Shown here one piece after another: positions 55,952 through 64,000 of a stretch of 64,000 nucleotides of DNA. Source of the DNA: Monomorium pharaonis (Eukaryota > Arthropoda > Insecta > Hymenoptera > Formicidae); contig NC_050467.1 in the NCBI RefSeq assembly GCF_013373865.1, positions 33,827,943 through 33,891,942 of the forward strand. Reading direction: 5' to 3'. The position numbers were made by a program, and so were the translations under genes. Within the stretch, counting starts at the first letter, position 1, and each line of letters starts with the position of its first letter. The notes under the pieces were generated by a model. It saw only the letters and a list, made by a program, of their open reading frames with translations, made no database searches and was not told the origin of the DNA.

Positions 55952-56143
55952 ACTTCGCGAATGTTTTTTTTTTGTTTTTTTTTGTTTTATCGTGAAAATT
56001 GCCCGAATTTGCCTGCCACTACTTAAATTCCAGAGGAACGGTGGACCGCTCGACTCTGTTCCTCTAACCTTTTTCCCCCTCTTCTCCGGCTACGGGAGAA
56101 TATCGGCGACGCCGCCCCTCCCGCGCGCCCGGGACGTAACACA

Positions 56144-57670
56144 GGTATCTCGTTTCTTTTCATAATATATATTATTTATTAAATTATTTATTAAATAAAC
56201 ATATAATTTAATATCTTATTCATTGATTCTCCACTAAGGTAAACGTTCCAATGACCGGACATGTATCTATATCCGGACATTTACACAAAATTTATTATTA
56301 ATCTTAAATGCTTTTTATGTTTACTTAAAGGTACTAAATATAACATAGTTTTTCAAAAATTATAAAATATAATGAACAGTTTATTCTTTTGCAATGTATT
56401 GAAATAGATAAAAAGCATCTTGTCCGAGACAAATACAACAAAGTATACACTATAATGCCACTCAGCTGGCCTGCCGATGAAGTGGTTATGAACTGCAATA
56501 TGGGTAATATATTTATATGGATACCCAAGGATCATCTGTACGTCTTAGTTTACCAGAAAAATAATTACTACTTCCAAGTAAATATTACTTGTTCTAACCC
56601 ACCAAACACGAAGTTACATGTAACGTACCTGTTAGTTTTTTAGTTAGTAATTTCCCACTCAATAATGTAATTGTAATATAACACGTGTGTTATATTGCAA
56701 TTATATTATTGAGTGGGAAATTACAACTAACAAGCACGTTACATGTAACTTTGTGTTTGCTGGGAAGTTATTGATTTCTTTCTCTATCTGCAAATTTATG
56801 ATAAACTTACAAGTATCACATTTACTTAAAACATTCTAAATTGTAGTCAGTATAATGAAAATACACGATTTATTGGAAAATATTATATGTATATTAAGAC
56901 ACAATTATCCTTGAAACGTGTATTTTATTGTCTTGCACTTATAAAGTATTTGTTAAAAACATAATTGATCAATATTATACAATATAGACAAAATAATATT
57001 ATTACTATTATATAAAATCAGCAACATTCTTGAAACAACTATATTTTACATTACATAAAAATTATGGAACACTTTTACGTAATAATGTGTAATCACTTGT
57101 TAAGAGCATTAACACAAGCAGGAATAAAACACAATTATCCTTATAACGTATTTTGCATTGTCCTGCACTTTAAATTAATATCCTTAATTAATTTTTTCAG
57201 AGTCAAAGAAGAAAGTTTAACAAGACACTTTTAAAATTATTAGATTTTTAAAAATAAGAAAAATAATTCTCACCCATACATTAAATATGTCTAATTAAAA
57301 ATATTCACAAAAATTTAATAAGAAACTTTTTCAGTAAATGAATGAATTGTATTTATTGTGGGGAAAAAGGTTATAGTGGTAATGGATAAAATAAACACTG
57401 TATACATATGTAGAATTTCTATATTTATGTTACAAACAAAAACTTTCTTATAATTAATATATTTAAAAAATTAAAAAGCTAACTAAACCTTAAAATAAAA
57501 TAAAAAGATAAAATAAATTAATAAAATGGAACATAAAATATATATATTTAAAAACTAAACAAAACCTTGTAATAAAATAAAAAGAAAAAATGAAATAAAA
57601 AACAAAATGTAACATAAAATATTATTAAAAAAAATTTGCTATCGCATTAAACTTTTAATAAAAATTTTTT
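56144..57670. other. AT-rich region, one exon-like stretch, direct repeats
   Basis: A direct repeat with ACACAATTATCCTT lies at about 56900-56940 and 57129-57172. 56349-56581 is exon-like: an acceptor-like AACATAG, an open frame including CIEIDKKHLVRDKYNKVYTI and MPLSWPADEVVMNC, then a donor-like CAA|GTAAAT. No partner exon is visible. The remainder has no coding sense. Confidence 0.35.
56598..56764. repeat. Foldback element, about 80-bp arms
   Basis: CCCACCAAACAC at the left mirrors GTGTTTGCTGGG at the right; the arms meet at ACACGTGT near 56685 and include TTACATGTAAC and TTTCCCACTCAATAAT. It would form one long hairpin; MITE-like. Confidence 0.75.
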
Positions 57671-57941
57671 TTAATGTTTCACATGTAAATGTGGGTGTGT
57701 GTTTGACTGGACCATATATGGTCCGTTTCTCCAACCTCCTCCTCCTCTGCCGTCTCTTCCTCTTCCACTCATCCCTCTTCCTCTTCCGCACATCCCTCTT
57801 CCTCTTCTGCTCATCTCTCTTCCTCCCCAGCTTCCTCCGCAGCTTCCCCGCCATTCAAAGTCACCTCTTTCTTTTCCGCCTCTCCCTCTACCTCTCCAAT
57901 TTCCTCTGTTCCATTGATATTGGTTTTTTGACGAATAATAT
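57671..57941 (-). CDS. RGG-rich last exon of an unknown gene
   Basis: Minus-strand acceptor TTTTTTATGCAG ends at 57942. The exon reads YYSSKNQYQWNRGNWRGRG, then repeated RGRGMCGRGRGMSGRGR and ends GPYMVQSNTHPHLHVKH at TAA 57671-57673. Arg-Gly-Gly-rich tails of this type bind RNA in other proteins. It resembles the last exon of the plus-strand gene at 60798 in layout (RGG repeats followed by a short Tyr/His-rich end), so the two may be paralogous. The 5' exon may be the Lys/Glu-rich frame at 58008-58193, cut by repeat B. Confidence 0.4.
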
Positions 57942-58007
57942 CTGCATAAAAAACAATAAATTAACAAAATTGAAGTAATTTTATGGTTTATTCTTATATA
58001 TAGAAAT

Positions 58008-58193
58008 TTATATGTGCCTCTTATTTCTTTGTTTCAAAATTTTTCCTCTCTTTTTTTTATTTTTTTCATTTTCTTCATCACTTTCGATTTCAACTTCCAT
58101 GATCTCTTCCTCGTCCTCTTTGTCCTCTCTGGTGTTTTTGTCTTTTTGTTTTTCGTTCTCTTCTCTTTCTGTTCTTCTGTGCCTCCTCCATAA
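58008..58193 (-). pseudogene. Lys/Glu-rich exon fragment upstream of RGG exon
   Basis: A minus-strand frame rich in Lys and Glu (EENEKQKDKNTREDKEDEEE, then KNKKKRGKILKQRNKRHI). It begins directly at the edge of repeat B (58194) and has no start codon of its own in this frame. It may be an interrupted exon of the RGG gene; low-complexity chance ORF is the alternative. Confidence 0.25.
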
Positions 58194-58935
58194 CTGTGAA
58201 GTTAGCCCCACATTTTTAAATTTTAAAAAAAATTAATCGGAGTGCCAGTTGCCCCCGCACGAGTGCAACAGTGCTGAGTCAAATTTAAAAAGACTGCAAC
58301 CGTTTAAAGCAAAGAAATTCTAATTTTAAAAATAGGGGGGCCAACTTCATGCAGCCCCCCATTAAAAAAAAAAAATTTTTTTCTTGCGGATTTTAAAAGA
58401 TTTCAAAGAGTGCTACAGTGCACCGATGAGTGCGAAGAGAGTGCAATCAAAATAACCCCAGAATTTAAAATTAAAGTAAAATCCAAAATTTGGCTGTATC
58501 TTTGTCAATTTTGACTTTAGCGCTTCGGGCCCTAAGAGACTTCAAAAGCACTCGTGCGGGGGCAAACGGCACTCCCGCGAAAACACAAAAATTTGCAAAA
58601 AAAAATTTTTCTCGGGAACTTAGAAAATTTTTGATGCCGAAGAAACTTTGAGTGGCTGCATCTTCGTCAATATTGACTTTAGCGTTTCGGGCCTTAAAAG
58701 ACTTCGAAAGCACTCGTGCGGGGGCAAACAGCATTGCCGCAAAAACATCAAAATTCGCAAGAAAAAATTTTCACTCAGGACTTAGAAATTTTTCAAATCT
58801 GAAACTTTGAGTGGCTGCAACTTTGTTAACACTAACCTTAGCGCTTTAAGTCATAAGAGACATTAAAAACACTCGTGCGGGGGCCAACGGAACTCCAATG
58901 AAAATTTTAAAATTCCGAAAAAATTTGCTAAATAT
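58194..58935. repeat. Dispersed repeat B, copy 2
   Basis: Collinear with 51729-52470 from CTGTGAAGTTAGCCCCAC onward, with the same internal units (TTGACTTTAGCG, CACTCGTGCGGGGGC). A third degenerate piece lies at about 59395-59550. On the minus strand the edge reads AACTTCACAG, an acceptor-like sequence facing the neighbouring ORF. Confidence 0.85.
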
Positions 58936-59204
58936 AAAAACAATGCGCTAAATATAAAAACAGACATTCATAATTCTTTATATAAATGACAAAAATTATT
59001 ATTACTACTTTTTAATATTATAATATTACATTCATTAATATGGTTCCGTATATATTATTATAATAATAAAGTGTTTTAATTAATTTATTAATATTATATA
59101 AAAACAAAAAAACATAATAAAAATAATCTCTTATTGGGAAAAACTTGACGCCGCTATAAAAAATAATAAAAAATTAGTACTTATTATTATAAAAAATTAT
59201 AAAA

Positions 59205-59364
59205 ACTCCACCAGAAGAATACTTCAGTGAAAAAATAGAAGTAACATTACAATTTATTGTAATATTAATATATAAAGAATTATAAACAATTTTTTATATA
59301 TTAATATTACAATAAATTGTAATGTTACTTCTATCCTTTCACTGAAGTATTCTTCTGGTGGAGT
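59205..59364. repeat. Foldback element, about 70-bp arms
   Basis: ACTCCACCAGAAGAATACTT mirrors AAGTATTCTTCTGGTGGAGT; the arms also include TAACATTACAATTTATTGTA and close on a short AT loop. MITE-like. The AT-rich sequence on either side (58936-59204, 59365-59960) has no gene. Confidence 0.85.
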
Positions 59365-59961
59365 ACTTTAATATCTAAAATGCTTTATTCAAATTGGAGG
59401 CCCCAAGTCGGCATCTTCTTCTTGCTAAACATTTTTCGAAGCTGAAACTTTGAATGGCTAAATTTGTTAATTTAGACTTTAGCACTTAAGAGATATTGAA
59501 AGAACTTGTGCGGGAGCAAAACGGAACTTTTTTGGGAATTAAAAAATTCCCACATTCAAAATAAATGTCAACGTCATTATGTGTAAATTTTTTTGTGAAA
59601 ATTTGATATTTTTGTTTGTCCCAGTAGTTCTATCAATGACTTTTAAGGCTTGAAGCGTTAGTAACAGATTATTAAAAAGATTGAAAAATTGAGTAACGTT
59701 TAATTAAACTTACCGGATAATCTTCTGGTCACCTGTTGTTGATATGCACATGAGTTGCAATCATGTCTATCCATTAGAGAATATTTATTACGAACTCTAA
59801 CGGTAAGATATAAATGCACCCATGCACATTTGTTCTTCTTTTGGGTTTCTCTTTGGGTTTTTATTTTTTCTCATTTCTTGCGTGTTTAAATACATCCTTG
59901 CCATTTTATTAAATATAATAATAATATTATTAACTTTTTACTTGAGTAATAGAATTTTTTA

Positions 59962-60505
59962 TAAAATTTTCTGCGCACAGCGCAGAATGCATTTTTGTAA
60001 GACTGCGCACAACGCAGAATGCATTTTCATAAGCACTGCGCACAACGCAGAATGCATTTTTATAAGCACTGCGCACAGCGCAGAATGCATTTTGATGATA
60101 AGTATTGCGAACAACGCAGAATGCATTTTCATAAGCACTGCGCACAGCGCAGAATGCATTTTGATGATAAGTACTGCGAACAACGCAGAATGCATTTTTA
60201 TAAGCACTGCGCACAACGCAGAATGCATTTTCATAAGCACTGCGCACAATACAGAATGTATTTTGATGATAAGCACTGCGAACAACGCAGAATGTATTTT
60301 TGTAAGCACTGCGCACAACGCAGAATGCATTTTTGTAAGTACTGCGCACAACGCAGAATGCATTTTTATAAGCACTGCGCACAACGCAGAATGCATTTTC
60401 ATAAGCACTGCGCACAATACAGAATGCAATTTGATGATAAGCACTGCGAACAACGCAGAATGCATTTTTGCAATAAACACTGCACACAGTGCAGAATGCA
60501 TTTTT
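59962..60505. repeat. 33/42-bp minisatellite, 16 units
   Basis: Sixteen copies of CTGCGCACAACGCAGAATGCAT followed by TTTTATAAGCA (33 bp) or TTTGATGATAAGTA-type spacers. Since unit lengths are multiples of 3, four frames stay open for 185-240 codons on both strands; none has protein-like features beyond the repeat. Confidence 0.9.
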
Positions 60506-60797
60506 GTAATAATAGTTCTTTTTATCTTTACACGTTGTTTGTAAAATGCACTTACGTTCAAAACGTTACACTCAATCGCATAAAAATAATACATTAACAC
60601 AGTAAAATCAAGTAACAATAAACAAATCGTGATATCGTGCTCTCCGCACGCAGTCAAAACGACAAACGCGGCTCGCACTCACACAATGAAGAATCAGCCG
60701 CGTGGCGCCCGGCGAGCGGCGCGCGGCGCAACACGTGCACGCGATTTTCAATTGTTTACCTAGCTTTGCCGTTTCGCACATTTCGCAAGCAACCGTC

Positions 60798-61425
60798 ATG
60801 GACCACGATTTGTCCCGTAAGTAGTAAATTATTATTCTTTTTTCTGGATTATTATAAAAATTTCTTTAATATTATATATTTTTTTAACAGAATCGCAAGA
60901 AGCTTCTATGCAGCACTTGCTGCAGCTGTTGCAACAGCAGCAACAACAGCAAGAACAATTACAGCAGCAACAAACGGAAGTGCAACGACTTCCTTTACGA
61001 AGAGCTGCAGAAAAAGCAGCAGCCGCCGCAGGAGCAACCTCTGCAGGAGCAGCCGCTGCAGGGGCAACCGCAGCAGGAGCAGCCGCAGCAAGAGCAGCCG
61101 CAGCAAGAGCAGCCGCAGCAGGAGCAGCCGCAAGAGCAGCAAATATGTAAGTATTTTACATTATTACGTATTAATATCAAAAATTATTGTATTTTAAGAA
61201 TGTATTTATTTATTTTTAGACAGAAAAAGAATAGGGGGCGGTCGCTCGAGGGCCCGTTGGCGAGCGCAAAGGGGGATACCACCTCGCCGACGTGGCGGCC
61301 GAGGTGGCGGCCGAGGTGGCGGCCGAGGTGGCGGCCGAGGTGGCGGCCGAGGTGGCGGCCGAGGTGGAAGCCGAGGTGGCGGCCCCACCTACGTGTACCA
61401 TTATAAAAATTATAACATTTATTAA
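60798..61425 (+). CDS. Three-exon Gln-rich / RGG-box gene, unknown
   Basis: ATG in ACCGTCATGGACC; exon 1 60798-60816; donor GTAAGTAG, 74-bp intron, acceptor TTTTTTAACAG; exon 2 60891-61146; donor GTAAGTAT, 73-bp intron, acceptor TTATTTTTAG; exon 3 from 61220. Exon 2 starts in frame as SQEASMQHLLQLLQQQQ and then carries a 15-bp repeat that reads Ala/Gly-rich in that frame but QPQQE in another. Exon 3 reads RGGRGGRGG and ends GPTYVYHYKNYNIY with TAA at 61423-61425 only in the QPQQE frame. A frame change inside exon 2, or an unseen exon boundary, is therefore needed, and this copy may be broken. It could be a retroelement gag start or an RNA-binding host protein. Confidence 0.4.
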
Positions 61426-62652
61426 ATAATTGAAAAAATACGATTTTTTTATATATCTTTTTATATTCCCTTCTTTCTTCCTTTCCTTTTTATGTATGTT
61501 ATATATATGTGTATGTACGATTAAATAATTTATTAATTAAAAACTGGTTTAGAACGCTAGATCTCACATCTATAAATAGATGTGTTAAAAATATGAAACA
61601 ATTAAATGTGGTATAATAGGGCTACTGGCGAAGGTCCACGTAAAAAAACCTAACGCGCTATTAGTGGCACCTCATGGGTAGCGTAAAAGCCACTTAGTAA
61701 TTAAGAAATAAATGTCATAAATACGCCAACATTGAAAGAAAAATAACTTAAAATCTTATCGGTGAGAATAAAGCAACATTAGTTAAATTCTGATTCAAAC
61801 TATATAGTATTTTCTTTTAATATCAACAGTAATTAATAATAAATACACACACAAATTTGTGAAATGTATAAAATTAATATAACGTGTTTATGTTCTCGAA
61901 ATTAATTCCAAAATAAATTAAACAAGAGAAGTATAAAAATAATTGGCAATTTAACAAAGTAAGTAATAAAAATATATACATACATAATAATAGATACGTG
62001 ATAAATTCAAGAGTTTTCTCTTACATTTATTCCTGAAACGTCGGTTGGATATGACTTAGTTGAGTTTTAATAGTGACTAAATACTTTGTTGGAGATGAGT
62101 TTGTCACGAGTCTTGTTATTATATATGTATTTTTATTATCTTCTTATTTTGTTAAATTGCGGACTACTATCATATTTCTCTTATTTAATTTACTTTGTAA
62201 TTAATTTTAAGAATGACACGATCACGTTACATTAATTTTACATATTTCACGAATTTATGTATGTATTTATAATTGTTGATTAACTGAGTATTAATATTTA
62301 ACAAAGTTGCAATGTAATTAAGAGTTAATGTTATCGTTACCACCGACAAGATAATTAATTTATGTTTCATTTGACATCTGGGGAAATTATACATTAAAAA
62401 TGATTGAATAACGAAATGTCTATTAACTAATATAGAATAAAGAATTTGGATATAAAGATCTTTTGCTAACTCGTCAGCTCTTTCTATTTTTAGTTGTATT
62501 TAATAATTTATTAAAAATGTTTATTATTACTTAAGGTACATTTATAATTGGTTTTATTATAATTAATTTATTATAATTTAAATAAGACAATAAATTACAT
62601 GAATGGAAAAAAATTTAATAATTAATAATAATGAATAATATGATCAATGCTA
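61426..62652. other. AT-rich region without genes
   Basis: Only simple AT-rich sequence. A small palindrome CACATCTATAAATAGATGTG lies at about 61567-61586. No ORF, RNA gene or element ends recognised. Confidence 0.6.
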
Positions 62653-64000
62653 TCAATGATTGATATCAATTGATCTGCTTGTTGATCGCGATGCTTTAGA
62701 TGAGCGGGGGACATGCGAGGAAACGGGGGGAGCATAGGCGCCTTTCGTCAAGCGTCAATCGCTGGCCGCTGAACGCACGCTTTCGTGGCAGCGTTGGAGG
62801 AAGAGAGACGGACGTCTCTCTCTTTTTAATAACCGAGTAGCGGCAGACGTAGCGAGAGCGACCGAGCCGGCCCGAGTCTCGAGGTTCGAACGCGACCGAC
62901 TCGGGTGCTCGGCGGTGCTCGGCGGAGCACCCGAGGTGCTCGCGGCCCAAAACTTGCACCACTGTCCTCAATACGCGGCCAGAAAGGCACTCACTGCGTG
63001 CCCGGGTAGGATCGCTAGGTTAGGTGACGGCGCTCAATATGCGCTTGAGGATGCCTGGCTCAGTACACCAGGAGGAACGGTCTGCTCACTTCGCAGGCCG
63101 GGGAAGCTCTGTCTTCCCTCGCGAGTGGAGGGCTTATATACCCTCCACTCGGTGGTGAGGGAAAGAGAGAAGAGCGGAGGGAGCGAGCGAGGTAGGGGTA
63201 ACGGCCTTACCTTCGTTCAAGCGGTAGTGGAGGAACGGCTCGTTACAAGATGATTTTATTTTGTTCTTTTTTGATTTTTTTGTTGGTTCTGTCGATTCTG
63301 TCTTATTTAAATCTACTTTTTCATTAGATGAACCACATGCTATTTTCAGTCTACCATCAAGGTAATCAATGTGTTGAAATATAAATTTATCTATTCGCAT
63401 GGGTAACTTATTTTTAAAAACTCTGGTCTTTAATTCTGCAAATTCAGCTTCAACAAAGGCTGATGTGGCAATTGGTAAACCATATTTAAAGTACGATCTC
63501 ATTACTCCTGTCCATAATGGTAAATAACATATAAGATCTTTTATCTTTTTGGCAACTTCAACGTTGTAAAATGCATTTACAACAGTTCCATTTTTGCAAG
63601 CATGGGCAGTTTCTTCTGCTCTAACAAATATATCTTCTGCCCAAGTATTCCAACAACCTTCTGTATTAATTTCATTTTCTACGTTTTCATAATTTTTATC
63701 TTGTTCCGGATCTTTAACCGTAACTCCTTTAATCATGTCATTAATTTGCATCAGATATATTTCAGATGGTAGCAACAGTGGCGGGTCGATCATATCATCG
63801 CCTAGATCCTCACTTAATGCTACGACCAATATATGTTTTAGAAATTCAGAAATGTCTTGAAAATTATCCATTTGATTTAATTTAGCCAAACATCGTAAAT
63901 AAAATTGACGTATTTTTGTCGCTTTACCTTTTAGGCAATCCCATCTAGCAATCATGGCTATAAAATGACTAACATCTAGTCTCAAATAACATGATGGGAT
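62653..64000 (-). CDS. NOF/MULE-like transposase, C-terminal part, interrupted
   Basis: Open on the minus strand from the window edge (N-terminus outside) to 63248, then interrupted by a 544-bp insertion; the original stop is TGA at 62653-62655. Recognisable stretches: SHFIAMIARWDCLKGKATKI, RQFYLRCLAKLNQ, ILVVALSEDLGDD, then after an acidic spacer CYLPLWTGVMRSYF, IATSAFVEAEFAELKTRV and DKFIFQHIDYLDGRLK. These resemble the C-terminal half of NOF/Mutator-like transposases common in insects, with Lys/Ser-rich tail. Because of the insertion, reading continues 35 alien codons to a stop in the inserted TATA box (63134). Class assignment is by memory of the family pattern. Confidence 0.55.
62704..63247 (-). 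mobile_element. 544-bp GC-rich insertion with TATA box (solo-LTR-like)
   Basis: Flanked by a perfect 6-bp duplication AGATGA (62698-62703 and 63248-63253) and much richer in GC than its surroundings. On the minus strand it starts TGTAACGAGCCG, has a donor-like GAAG|GTAAGG, a TATATAAG box (63140-63133) and ends near CATGTCCCCCGC. The TG start and promoter suggest a solo LTR read on the minus strand, but the other end is not a clean CA. It carries no ORF of its own worth noting. Confidence 0.6.

Larger units (their letters stand above)
52822..56140 (+). mobile_element. Element A, copy 2 (complete), three small ORFs
   Basis: A 3319-bp element with termini GTGACGTCCC and GGGACGTAAC (9 of 10 positions inverted) and a perfect 6-bp target duplication ACAGGT (52816-52821, 56141-56146). 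Layout: AT-rich left end; 46-bp-type repeats (about 53343-53490); GC-rich promoter-like block with GATATATATT (about 53630); minisatellite (53738-53990); leader; ORF1, ORF2, ORF3. No reverse transcriptase, transposase, polymerase or integrase is visible. It may be non-autonomous or use an unrecognised enzyme. Copy 1 at 7346 is decayed. Confidence 0.82.

Noticed and set aside
59822..60678. Long ORFs (185-240 codons) in four frames
   Set aside because: Produced by minisatellite units that are multiples of 3; no protein-like features except repeats.
1..64000. tRNA, rRNA or spliceosomal RNA genes
   Set aside because: No cloverleaf with A/B boxes or ribosomal motif was noticed on either strand; a covariance-model scan would be needed to exclude them.

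Overview
The window looks like repeat-rich, probably heterochromatic DNA from an insect, with a hymenopteran (ant-like) genome as the best guess. The reasons are AT-rich DNA with CpG-rich islands, introns of about 63-75 bases, AGGTTAGGTT-like motifs, and a mix of Ty3/Gypsy, hAT and NOF/MULE-like elements. The species is inference. I found no clear conserved host gene. Almost everything identifiable is a mobile element, a tandem repeat or a decayed remnant.

Layout. 1-41148 is one very large inverted-repeat structure. The left arm (1-3402) is repeated in reverse on the right (27301-27680, 36480-38485 and 40414-41148). The 24-kb spacer holds three blocks: a satellite of about 31 units of 127 bp (3403-7345), a 3.2-kb unclassified element 'A' (7346-10582, decayed), and a tandem array of about 7.5 units of roughly 1.9-2.0 kb (about 10990-27276). 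The array is interrupted by an ORF1-only retroposon (14287-15792) and a hAT transposon (about 20.4-23.1 kb). The right arm was later split by a young Gypsy retrotransposon with 554/555-bp LTRs (27685-35948). That element carries a nested non-autonomous LTR element (33721-35271), and beside it lie an inverted LTR fragment and a perfect 69-bp palindrome. A second ORF1-only retroposon (38486-40397) also sits in the right arm.

41149-52800 holds a decayed second Gypsy-type element on the minus strand: pol in pieces at 42325-46010 and a gag-like ORF at 50977-51691, separated by a 4.4-kb AT-rich insertion. A dispersed repeat and a MITE follow. 52822-56140 is a second copy of element A with intact ends, a 6-bp target duplication and three open reading frames (155, 141 and 139 codons) unlike any polymerase or transposase I know. 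56144-62650 is AT-rich DNA with two foldback elements, two RGG-rich gene-like fragments and a 33/42-bp minisatellite. 62653-64000 is the 3' part of a NOF/MULE-like transposase gene on the minus strand, interrupted by a 544-bp GC-rich promoter-bearing insertion.

The strongest candidates for something undescribed are element A, the 2-kb tandem array and the giant inverted structure. In element A, short termini GTGACGTCCC/GGGACGTAAC bound three small ORFs, two of them CxxC-rich, with no recognisable polymerase. Each unit of the 2-kb array carries a conserved pair of tiny exon-like blocks with strong plus-strand splice sites and an antisense TATA promoter over a palindrome. No operon-like cooperation exists here; the only functional groupings are within each mobile element.
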